Part shown: positions 53,557 through 62,392 of the stretch, piece by piece | Numbering within the stretch: position 1 is the stretch's first letter | Layout: the number at the start of each line of letters is the position of its first letter | Assembly: GCA_022360715.1 (NCBI GenBank) | Contig: JAKSCG010000014.1 | Location: 49,283-113,282, forward strand | Length of the DNA stretch: 64,000 bases | Direction of reading: 5' to 3' | Source of the DNA: Halanaerobiales bacterium | GTDB taxonomy: Bacteria; Bacillota; Halanaerobiia; Halanaerobiales; DTU029 | The notes under the pieces: model-generated | Databases searched by the model: none | What the model was told of the DNA's origin: nothing | What the model saw: only the letters and a program-made list of their open reading frames with translations | Position numbers and translations under genes: made by a program

Positions 53557-54645
53557 ATGACAAAGTTTGCGTTTATTATCCACCCGCTTGCTCTGGATGA
53601 TTTCACCAGAAAATATAGTTGGGCCCAGAAACTGCCGGAACAGCTAATGAAAAAGTTTACAAAGGTATTACCGGCCTTTAAAGCTGCCCATATTACCGGG
53701 ATTAAGTCGGTGTTGGGCAAGGAAATAGAAGGTTATTTTATCGCCTGTCCCCTTACTTCACAACAGATGATGACTTTGCCTGTTCGTAAAGTAATTAAGA
53801 AGATCATTAAAGCCGGAAAAAAAGCGGAAGAGCTGGGCGCCCAGGTGGTAGGGTTGGGGGCTTTTACTTCGGTTGTCGGCGATAAAGGGATTTCAGTGGC
53901 GGACGGGCTGAAGGTCCCGGTCACTACCGGGAATAGCTATACTGTGGCTACAGCGGTTGAAGGGACTAAACTGGCGGTAAAGAAAATGGACTATAAGCTG
54001 GAAGAGGAAGTATTTACGGTGGTCGGGGCGACCGGTTCGATCGGCCGGGCAGTCAGTTTGATTATTGCCAAAGAGGTAAAGACACTACAATTGGTGGCCC
54101 GCGATCAGCAGAAATTAAGGGAACTGGTCGAGGAAATTGCGGCGATTAATCCCGGTCTGGCGATCAGTACCAGCACTGATCTTAAAGATATCATCAAGCG
54201 GTCGCGGATTATCATCTCTGCTTCCAGCGCAGTCAATGCTTTGATCGACCCCGATCATCTCTTGCCCGGGACGATTGTCTGTGATGTGGCGCGTCCCCGC
54301 GATGTGGCGGTGAAGATTGGCCAACAGAGGGATGATGTGCTGGTGATTGAAGGGGGGATTGTCGAGGTGCCCGGTTCGGTTAACTTTAATTTGGATTTTG
54401 GTTATCCCCCGGGGACATCATATGCCTGTATGGCTGAGACGATGATGCTGGCCCTGGAAAACCGTTTTGAAGATTATAGTCTAGGTTCTGAGATAGAATT
54501 GGACAAGGTTGAAGAAACGATTCAATTTGCCCAAAAACATGGATTTAAACTAGCCGGACTAAGGAGCTTTGAGCGGGCTCTTTCCGACCACGAGATTGAG
54601 CAGATTAAAGAGCGGGCCCGGGAAAACTTTCTGGCTAGTTGTTGA
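53557..54645 (+). CDS. Acyl-ACP reductase-like (AAR-like) dehydrogenase
   Basis: A 362-residue protein resembling cyanobacterial long-chain acyl-ACP reductase. Shared features: an N-terminal ligand domain with GYFIACPLTSQQMMTLP then KKAEELGAQVVGLGAFTS (about 88-105), TTGNSYTVATAVEG (about 123-136), a Rossmann motif VVGATGSIGRAVS (about 155-167) and SYACMAETMMLALE. Cys291 in the last corresponds to the cyanobacterial cysteine that forms the acyl-thioester. It may therefore make an aldehyde from an acyl carrier; the substrate here is unknown. Database labels of shikimate/quinate dehydrogenase for such proteins are probably loose. ATG 53557 behind AGAGGAGG. Confidence 0.65.
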   Translation: MTKFAFIIHPLALDDFTRKYSWAQKLPEQLMKKFTKVLPAFKAAHITGIKSVLGKEIEGYFIACPLTSQQMMTLPVRKVIKKIIKAGKKAEELGAQVVGLGAFTSVVGDKGISVADGLKVPVTTGNSYTVATAVEGTKLAVKKMDYKLEEEVFTVVGATGSIGRAVSLIIAKEVKTLQLVARDQQKLRELVEEIAAINPGLAISTSTDLKDIIKRSRIIISASSAVNALIDPDHLLPGTIVCDVARPRDVAVKIGQQRDDVLVIEGGIVEVPGSVNFNLDFGYPPGTSYACMAETMMLALENRFEDYSLGSEIELDKVEETIQFAQKHGFKLAGLRSFERALSDHEIEQIKERARENFLASC

Positions 54646-54697
54646 TTTAATTCCTATTTAGCGCAGTCATGAGCAGGGTGTTTTGCTTGAACACGCC

Positions 54698-54726
54698 TTG
54701 ACAAATTTTTGCTATTAACTTATAAT
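54698..54726 (+). promoter_or_regulatory. Consensus promoter of the greA-lysS operon
   Basis: TTGACA (54698-54703) and TATAAT (54721-54726), both perfect, with 17 bases between. Confidence 0.9.
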
Positions 54727-54751
54727 AATTTATAATTGGAATATACATATT

Positions 54752-54783
54752 AGTGTCAAGAAGGGAATGATAGTCTTGACACT
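54752..54783 (+). promoter_or_regulatory. Inverted repeat in the greA leader
   Basis: AGTGTCAAGA (54752-54761) pairs perfectly with TCTTGACACT (54774-54783) around a 12-base loop. It lies in the 5' untranslated region. It could be a weak attenuator (ATTTTCT follows) or an operator; it does not resemble a T-box. Confidence 0.45.
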
Positions 54784-54825
54784 TATTTTCTACGTGGGTA
54801 AATAATTAGTAAAGGAGTCGAAATT

Positions 54826-55314
54826 ATGGCTGAAGAGATTTTATTGACTCAGGAAGGCTATGACAAGTTAGAAAAGGAACTTGATAATTTAGTTTACGTT
54901 AAACGCCGGGAAGTAGCCAAGCGAATTAAAACTGCCCGGGAATTTGGTGATATTAGTGAAAATTCCGAATATGATGATGCTAAAAATGAACAGGCCTTTA
55001 TTGAAGGCCGGATTAAAGAGATTGAAAATATGCTCCGTAATGCCAGGATCGTTACTGATGATGAAATAACCGGAGAGACGGTTAATCTTGGTACTACGGT
55101 TGAATTAAAAGATAAAGAAACTCAAGAGGAGTTTGCCTATACAATTGTGGGGTCAGCCGAAGCAGATCCCCTCAATTTTAAGATATCGAATGAGTCCCCG
55201 ATCGGTAAAGCGATCCTCGGGCATAGCGTTGGTGATGTGGTTAAAGTTGAGGTTCCTTCCGGACTGATGGAATATGAGATTCTTTCGATTGAGAAAACAA
55301 GAAAAAAGGAGTAG
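54826..55314 (+). CDS. greA: Transcription elongation factor GreA
   Basis: A 162-residue GreA: N-terminal coiled coil (about 1-76, with GYDKLEKEL and FGDISENSEYDDAKNEQAFI, whose acidic tip stimulates RNA cleavage by polymerase) and a C-terminal FKBP-like domain (SPIGKAILGHSVGD). It rescues backtracked RNA polymerase. ATG 54826 behind AAAGGAG; lysS begins 6 bases later, a common Bacillota pair. Confidence 0.96.
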   Translation: MAEEILLTQEGYDKLEKELDNLVYVKRREVAKRIKTAREFGDISENSEYDDAKNEQAFIEGRIKEIENMLRNARIVTDDEITGETVNLGTTVELKDKETQEEFAYTIVGSAEADPLNFKISNESPIGKAILGHSVGDVVKVEVPSGLMEYEILSIEKTRKKE

Positions 55315-56799
<1,485 letters not shown>

Positions 56800-56810
56800 A
56801 GGAGGTAAAT

Positions 56811-57956
56811 GTGGTGAGGCTTACCCGTGAGCTGGCCCAAAAGATTGTTGAAAACACGATGAGTGTGCTGGGTAAAAATATTAATATTATGAATCATGAT
56901 GGTGTAATCATTGGTAGTGGTAATAAAAAAAGAATTAATACATATCATGAGGTAGCCTCAATTGTACTTACTACCGGAAAACCTACCTTTATTAAACAAG
57001 GTGATGTCAGTCAATTTAAAGGGGTTAAGGCCGGGATCAATCTGCCGATTAAATTTAACGAAAAAATTATTGGAGTTGTAGGGATTACCGGGAATGTAGA
57101 TGAAGTATCCGGTTATGGTCAGATTGTCAAGAATATGGTTGAGTTAATTCTCCAACGGGAATTTCTGCAACAGGAGATCGGATTGGAAAATAAGGTTAGA
57201 GAGGATTTTTATCAACAGTTATTAAGTGATAGTATTAAGGACCGTGATTTATTGCATGATCGGACTAATTTATTGAAAATAAGCAACAATACTAACCGGG
57301 CTGTTTATGTAATTAGTGCTAAGCCTTTTCATAATAAAGAAATAAATGGACGATTGCATAATTCCCGTTTTTCCTTTCTCAACGAAGAAGATATTTTTTT
57401 AATTAGGGGGGAATTTGTTGTTTTAATTAAAACCCTTAACTCAACCAAAGACCTTACCCGGCCACCGGAAATTTTCAAGATCGCTAACCATATTGAGAAA
57501 GTTTTTCAGGATAAATTTACTGTAACTATTGGCATTGGACCAATCTTTAATCAGCTTGAACGGTTATACTTATCCTACCAGGGGGCTAAGCATGCCCTAC
57601 GGGTCGGGGAAAAAATATATCATTTAAAACCTAAAAACATATTTTACATCAATCAGCTCGGGTATGATTACTTTTTGCCCTGTATCGAACAATCAGCCAT
57701 TGATTATTATCTAAATAATTTTTATGACCAAAATATAATTGATCTTTTTGTTGATACCGAGATCGGAATAGTTCTGGAAGCACTGGCCGAGAATGACTTA
57801 AATATCAGCAAGGCCGCCGAACAGTTATTTATTCACCGTAATACCCTGTTATATCGATTAAAGAAAATAGAGGAGAAAACCGGACTCGATCCGAAAAAAG
57901 CAATTAATTTATTTTCACTACTTTTTGCTTATAATCTCTATCTATATTCCAGCTAA
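56811..57956 (+). CDS. CdaR-family transcriptional regulator
   Basis: A 381-residue regulator: N-terminal sugar-diacid recognition domain (about 1-135, NIMNHDGVIIGSGNKKRINT), a middle GGDEF-like region and a C-terminal PucR-type HTH (about 320-375, LNISKAAEQLFIHRNTLLYR). Family members sense glycerate, glucarate or related acids. Starts GTG 56811 or 56814, behind GGAGG (56801-56805). It ends 218 bases before the ADP-dependent kinase operon and could control it; that is inferred from position. Confidence 0.85.
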   Translation: MVRLTRELAQKIVENTMSVLGKNINIMNHDGVIIGSGNKKRINTYHEVASIVLTTGKPTFIKQGDVSQFKGVKAGINLPIKFNEKIIGVVGITGNVDEVSGYGQIVKNMVELILQREFLQQEIGLENKVREDFYQQLLSDSIKDRDLLHDRTNLLKISNNTNRAVYVISAKPFHNKEINGRLHNSRFSFLNEEDIFLIRGEFVVLIKTLNSTKDLTRPPEIFKIANHIEKVFQDKFTVTIGIGPIFNQLERLYLSYQGAKHALRVGEKIYHLKPKNIFYINQLGYDYFLPCIEQSAIDYYLNNFYDQNIIDLFVDTEIGIVLEALAENDLNISKAAEQLFIHRNTLLYRLKKIEEKTGLDPKKAINLFSLLFAYNLYLYSS

Positions 57957-57983
57957 GATTATCTTGTGCATTTTGGTTAAAAA

Positions 57984-58008
57984 ATACCCATTTTTAGGGT
58001 GTTTTTTT
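57984..58008 (+). terminator. Terminator after the CdaR-type gene
   Basis: An AATACCC / GGGTGTT stem is followed by a run of T. In the remaining gap to 58174 I find no clear promoter or operator. Confidence 0.65.
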
Positions 58009-58174
58009 GTTGATTTTATATATTGTTTGCCTCAATTTGATGTTATAAACTGAAAAAAACATGGGCTGCCGATCGGAAGTGAGTCGGGTTTTTCATTTAG
58101 TATTATTTAATAAAGGATTTTAACTAATTATGTTTAAGTCTTATGGGTAGAAGAATTTTCTAGGGGGGGATTAG

Positions 58175-59587
58175 ATGAGTGCTCTATTTGCTACTGAATA
58201 TAGCAGGGCATTGCAGTTGGGTATTGAGAAGATTAATAATAATACGGGAACTGCGGTAGCGTTTCATTCGGTTTTAGATGGCTTTTTACGACTTGATCAA
58301 AACAAGATTGAAAAAATAATTGAAGCAGCCGGGCTTGATCAAACTATCTTGGCGGAGGAGATACCGCCAGAGATCCATACACCCCTTGATTTTGTAAAAG
58401 GTTTACTCTTTAGCTTAAAACATGGTAAAGCCCTTCAATTGATGGTCAGGAGTGCAGATACTTTCCGTTGGATGAAAGAATATGCCTGTTATGATCAGTT
58501 GCGGTTAGGCGGGACTTCGGCTAATATGGCTTCAACCCTCTGCCAGCTTGGATTATCAAAAGTTATTGTTTATGCCAATCCTCTGACCCGACAGTTGGCC
58601 GAATTATTTCCCCCGGTTGATAATTTATATGTTTTTACCGAAAGGGATGGAGCCCGCAGATTAAGCCATCCGCAGCAAGCATGGAAAAATGAAGGAATCT
58701 TTGCGGTACACTGGATCTTTGATTTTCCGGCCGGACTGTGCGTAAAAGTGGGGGATGAAGTATTTACTACTCCGCGGGCTAACCGTTTTATTGCAGCCTG
58801 GAATCCGATTAATAACCAATTAGAGCTTGATCCCACTTTTACTAAAGGTGTTCTGGAACATGCCCGGGGGATCTCCCATTTCCTTTTATCGGGTTACCAT
58901 ATCATCTCGGAATCTTATCCGGATGGTACTACATTTGAGGATTATATTAAACCAACGGTTAAATTTGTTGATCAATTAAAAGCAGCTAATCAACAGATCA
59001 AGATCCATCTTGAACTGGCCTCGATTGCCAGTTCAGCGCTCAGGAAATACCTTGTTCAACAAGTATTACCCAGAGTAGATAGTGTCGGCATTAATGAAAT
59101 AGAGTTGGCGGTGCTGCTTAATGACCTGGGAGAAGATGGTATTGCTCAAGATATTATGGATAATAAGATTGAAAGTTTTTTTGAAGGGGCGGTAAGAGTG
59201 GTCGAAAAGACCAAAATCTCCCGTTTTCATGGTCACAACCTGGGCTATTATCTGGTAATTACTGATAAGGCTTACGCCAGTCCGGAGGAAGTAAAAAATG
59301 GTTTATTTTTTGCCGCAACTGTTGCTGCCGCCAGAACAAAAGACGGCTACCTAACACAGCAAAACTGGCGAAACGGTCTTAACGTACCAATAAAAGAGCG
59401 GGATTTAAGAGAGATGGCAAGATTGGATAATTATTTACAGGCAAAGGGATATCAAAAGAGAGGTGATTTGAGCTGGGAGTCTGCTCACCACTGGATTGTT
59501 GCTATTCCGGCCCGGGTGGTTGACCAACCCGTTTTGACGGTTGGATTGGGCGATATTATTTCTGCTTCAGCTTTTTTAACTACTTAG
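58175..59587 (+). CDS. ADP-dependent sugar kinase (ADP_PFK/GK family)
   Basis: A 470-residue member of the ADP-dependent glucokinase/phosphofructokinase family, best known from Archaea and animals. The catalytic set is complete: LGGTSANMAS (about 111-120), HLE (278-280, the HXE motif), NEIE (307-310, the NXXE motif) and GLGD (457-460) with Asp460 as base. ADP-dependence and the substrate come from family knowledge, not from this sequence. ATG 58175 follows AGGGGGGG. It leads an operon with an aldolase-like and an isomerase-like protein, so its product is probably a phosphorylated sugar or sugar acid that is then cleaved. Confidence 0.82.
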   Translation: MSALFATEYSRALQLGIEKINNNTGTAVAFHSVLDGFLRLDQNKIEKIIEAAGLDQTILAEEIPPEIHTPLDFVKGLLFSLKHGKALQLMVRSADTFRWMKEYACYDQLRLGGTSANMASTLCQLGLSKVIVYANPLTRQLAELFPPVDNLYVFTERDGARRLSHPQQAWKNEGIFAVHWIFDFPAGLCVKVGDEVFTTPRANRFIAAWNPINNQLELDPTFTKGVLEHARGISHFLLSGYHIISESYPDGTTFEDYIKPTVKFVDQLKAANQQIKIHLELASIASSALRKYLVQQVLPRVDSVGINEIELAVLLNDLGEDGIAQDIMDNKIESFFEGAVRVVEKTKISRFHGHNLGYYLVITDKAYASPEEVKNGLFFAATVAAARTKDGYLTQQNWRNGLNVPIKERDLREMARLDNYLQAKGYQKRGDLSWESAHHWIVAIPARVVDQPVLTVGLGDIISASAFLTT

Positions 59588-59624
59588 TTTCAATATAATA
59601 ATTATAAAAGGAGTCTGGGATAAC

Positions 59625-60677
59625 ATGAATGATCTAATGGGCAAGTATAACCTGGCTGATTATAAGTTTATAGTTTCCGATTTTTTCCCCCAGGAACTGT
59701 ACGAACAGATAACTGAATTACGGATTCATCAACAGGAAGCGGTAATCGCACATGCTAAAAAAAGACAACAAAGAAAGAAATTAGCTCCCGAAGGCCGGTT
59801 AAATATTTTAGCAGCTGATCACCCGGCCAGAAATGTTACCATGACCGCAGATAATCCTCTCGGAATCGGCAATCGCTATGACTATCTGGGACGAATATTG
59901 CGGGTTATTACTGATCCGGAAATCGATGGTTTAATGGCAACATCGGATCTAATCGAAGATGTCTTCTGTGTCGATTATCTCTACACCTTATCTGGCCGGA
60001 ATAGTTTTTTAGATCGAAAACTATTGATTGCCAGTGCCAATCGAAGCGGATTAAACGGCTATAGCTATGAGATGTTTGATCTTACCACCTCAACTACCCC
60101 GGAGCAGGTAATAGAACTAGGCCTTGACGGAATTAAATACTTAGTCCGCTTTGATCTGGCCGACCGGGATTCAATTGAAACGATGATTTATATCGCCCGG
60201 GAAATGAATAAATGTATTGACCTTGGCTTGCCGATTTTCTTGGAGCCGCTACCTGGTCGGAATCTTAAAGACGGGGGTTTTGAACTGGATAAAACAGCAG
60301 CTGCCTTAATCAAAGTAGCCGGGATTGCCTCGGCAATGGGGAAAACAAGTTTTAATACCTGGTTAAAACTCCCCTATACGGAAGATTATCAACAGGTCTC
60401 ACTGGCGACGACCCTTCCTATTTTAATGCTGGGTGGGAATAGTCAAGGCAATCCGATACCGATCTTGGTTGATTTTGCTGAGGGAATGAAAGCGGGAAAA
60501 AATATTCGGGGGACACTGGTCGGGCGAAATGTGGTTTTTCCAGGTGATGATGACCCATTAGCGGTGGCGTTAGCAGTTAATAAAATTACCCATAATGATT
60601 ACTCGGTCGAAGAAGCTCTGCAGTATTTGAGCCAACAACGGGGTAAAGAAATGGACTTACTCCAAGCTTTGATTTAA
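59625..60677 (+). CDS. Cgl0159-family (beta/alpha)8 aldolase-like protein
   Basis: A 350-residue TIM-barrel protein of the Cgl0159 type, related to class I DhnA/LsrF-like aldolases. RLNILAADHPARNVTMTADN (about 58-77), VFCVDYLYTLSGRN and LPIFLEPLPGRNLKDGG (about 203-219) match. In actinobacteria this family accompanies myo-inositol catabolism genes. Here it would cleave the kinase's phosphorylated product; neither the substrate nor the Schiff-base lysine can be fixed from sequence. ATG 59625 behind AAGGAG, 37 bases after the kinase. Confidence 0.72.
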   Translation: MNDLMGKYNLADYKFIVSDFFPQELYEQITELRIHQQEAVIAHAKKRQQRKKLAPEGRLNILAADHPARNVTMTADNPLGIGNRYDYLGRILRVITDPEIDGLMATSDLIEDVFCVDYLYTLSGRNSFLDRKLLIASANRSGLNGYSYEMFDLTTSTTPEQVIELGLDGIKYLVRFDLADRDSIETMIYIAREMNKCIDLGLPIFLEPLPGRNLKDGGFELDKTAAALIKVAGIASAMGKTSFNTWLKLPYTEDYQQVSLATTLPILMLGGNSQGNPIPILVDFAEGMKAGKNIRGTLVGRNVVFPGDDDPLAVALAVNKITHNDYSVEEALQYLSQQRGKEMDLLQALI

Positions 60678-60734
60678 AGCGGTAAAGTCTGTGTGTTCTT
60701 ACTTTAATTATATTTAAGAAAGGGGAGTTTAAGG

Positions 60735-61649
60735 ATGAAAGAAAATATGTACGCCTATATTAACCCAGGTGTAATCCATTTTATGGCTTATCCTTCTACC
60801 ATCAAAGGAGAGGGACCGATCTTGGAGACTTTAGAGAAGATCGCAGTCGATGATTTCTTTGGCGCAATTGAACTTACCTGGATCAAAGACCAGGCAACCA
60901 GAGAAGAAGCTAAAAAATTACTTGAGGCAAGTCATCTGGACGTTTATTACGGGGCACAGCCCAGATTACTTACTACGGGATTAGACCTAAATTCATTTAA
61001 CCCCGAAGAAAGGAAAAAAGCAGTTGCTACCATCAAAGAAGGTGTTGATGAAGCGATTGAATTAGGAGCAAAAGCGATTGCTTTCTTAAGCGGTAAAAAC
61101 GTTGAAGGTGAAAGAAAAGCCGAGGCCATCGACCTGTTGGTTGATTCCCTCAATCAGATTTGCGCCTATGCCCGGTCCCGGAAAAAAGATCTGGGAGTTG
61201 TGCTGGAAATATTTGATTATGATGTTGATAAATGTTCACTGGTCGGCCCGGTTGCGGTAGCCAGGGAAGTTGCCGAAAGGGTCACTGTCGAATATGATAA
61301 TTTTGGCTTAATGGTTGATTTAAGTCATCTCCCCCTTTTAAGGGAGAGTGCTGAGGAGTCCATTATTCCGATCAAAGATTACCTTGTTCACATCCATATC
61401 GGTAACGGAGTAATGGAGCGAGAACACCCGGCTTATGGAGATTCCCATCCCCGTTTTGGCCTGACCGGCGGGGCCAATGATGTCGATGAATTAGTTGAAT
61501 TCCTGCGGGTTTTAATTGATATCGGCTATTTAGACGGTAAGGAAGCCAAAACAGTCAGTTTTGAAGTTAAGCCGTTAGCCGGGGAATCTTCTGAGGTTAT
61601 TCTGGCCAATGCCAAAAGAACTTTGCGAAAGGCCTGGGCCAAACTATAA
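60735..61649 (+). CDS. Sugar-phosphate isomerase/epimerase-like TIM barrel
   Basis: A 304-residue protein of the xylose-isomerase-like / AP endonuclease family 2 fold. Likely metal-site residues appear in VVLEIFDYD (Glu, about 156-164), MVDLSHLPLL (Asp and His, about 198-207), VHIHIGNG (about 222-229) and FEVKPLAGES near the C-terminus. Enzymes of this fold isomerise or dehydrate sugars and inositol derivatives (IolE, IolI). Start ATG 60735 behind AAGGGGAG. Third gene of the ADP-kinase operon; reaction unknown. Confidence 0.78.
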   Translation: MKENMYAYINPGVIHFMAYPSTIKGEGPILETLEKIAVDDFFGAIELTWIKDQATREEAKKLLEASHLDVYYGAQPRLLTTGLDLNSFNPEERKKAVATIKEGVDEAIELGAKAIAFLSGKNVEGERKAEAIDLLVDSLNQICAYARSRKKDLGVVLEIFDYDVDKCSLVGPVAVAREVAERVTVEYDNFGLMVDLSHLPLLRESAEESIIPIKDYLVHIHIGNGVMEREHPAYGDSHPRFGLTGGANDVDELVEFLRVLIDIGYLDGKEAKTVSFEVKPLAGESSEVILANAKRTLRKAWAKL

Positions 61650-61662
61650 GTGAGGTAATCTG

Positions 61663-62061
61663 ATGATCAAAGAAATAGGGATTAATAGTCGAGCAAGAGT
61701 TGAGATGATCAACCTAACCGTCAAGATCGAGGAAATGGTTGCCGGGGCTGGGTTTGAGCAGGGAACAGTAATAATCTATACTCCCCATACGACGGCTGCC
61801 TTGACTATTAATGAAAGCGCCGATCCCGATGTTCAAAAGGATCTGATCAATAAAATAAACAAAGTAATTCCCTTTGATGATCAATACCGGCATTTTGAAG
61901 GGAATTCGGCTGCTCATATCAAAAGCAGTCTTATTGGGGCAAGTGAGCATGTAATCATTAATCAGGGTAAGCCCTTATTAGGTCGATGGCAGGCAATTTA
62001 TTTCTGTGAGTTTGATGGACCGCGCAAGAGAAAGGTATATGTAAAAATGCTCCAAGGATAA
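61663..62061 (+). CDS. YjbQ/UPF0047 family protein
   Basis: A 132-residue protein matching UPF0047 (YjbQ): IIYTPHTTAALTINESADPD (about 37-56) with the family His residues, and HFEGNSAAHIKSSLIG (about 77-92). Some members have been reported to show thiamine-phosphate synthase activity; physiological function is unsettled. ATG 61663 lies 13 bases after the isomerase, so it is cotranscribed, though this widespread family need not belong to the same pathway. Confidence 0.85.
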   Translation: MIKEIGINSRARVEMINLTVKIEEMVAGAGFEQGTVIIYTPHTTAALTINESADPDVQKDLINKINKVIPFDDQYRHFEGNSAAHIKSSLIGASEHVIINQGKPLLGRWQAIYFCEFDGPRKRKVYVKMLQG

Positions 62062-62081
62062 GACTTGAAACGGCAGAACAA

Positions 62082-62110
62082 TTGACAGAATAAAGCTGTT
62101 AGGATAAAAT
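62082..62110 (+). promoter_or_regulatory. Promoter of the proS T-box transcript
   Basis: TTGACA (62082-62087) and TAAAAT (62105-62110) with 17 bases between, just before the T-box leader. Confidence 0.8.
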
Positions 62111-62116
62111 ATAAGG

Positions 62117-62336
62117 GAATTAAGTGAAAAAGCAAAGATTGGAATTAGTAGAAGTGTTCCGGAATACCCAGAGAGCCGGGATTGGTGAAATCCGGTTGTT
62201 CCTGCACTTTGAACCCGGCCATAAGCTGCTGCCTTTTTAAGGTATGACGTTTTCCCTCCGTTACCGGGGTAATTGGTGATAACCAATGATTAAGTGGTTT
62301 AGTTTTTAACTAAACAATTAGAGTGGTACCGCGAAT
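62117..62336 (+). promoter_or_regulatory. T-box leader (proline)
   Basis: The T-box core AGAGTGGTACCGCG is at 62320-62333. Upstream are a stem I region with AGAGAGCCGGGATTGGTGAAA (AG-bulge / distal loop pattern, from 62170) and a specifier region GAACCCGGCC. CCC (62214-62216) is the likely proline codon, agreeing with proS downstream. Uncharged tRNA-Pro would bind and favour antitermination. With the following terminator it fills the 331-base gap between yjbQ and proS. Confidence 0.9.
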
Positions 62337-62337
62337 A

Positions 62338-62372
62338 ACCTTCGTCTCTATCAGGAGACGGGGGTTTTTTTA
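62338..62372 (+). terminator. T-box-controlled terminator
   Basis: CGTCTC and GAGACG form the core of a stem that extends through ACC and GGGT and runs into seven T. Its left arm can instead pair within the antiterminator next to AGAGTGGTACCGCG. Confidence 0.85.
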
Positions 62373-62392
62373 ATATAAGGGGGTTTTTAATT

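Noticed and set aside
52618..54645. Quinate/shikimate metabolism operon
   Set aside because: Such labels exist for relatives, but shikimate-dehydrogenase hallmarks are not visible and the second protein fits the acyl-reductase pattern better.
54752..54783. Lysine riboswitch or T-box before lysS
   Set aside because: The leader is too short, and neither the L-box nor AGGGTGG-type T-box sequences are present.
61663..62061. YjbQ as a step of the ADP-kinase pathway
   Set aside because: The family is widespread and occurs in many contexts; cotranscription alone is weak evidence.
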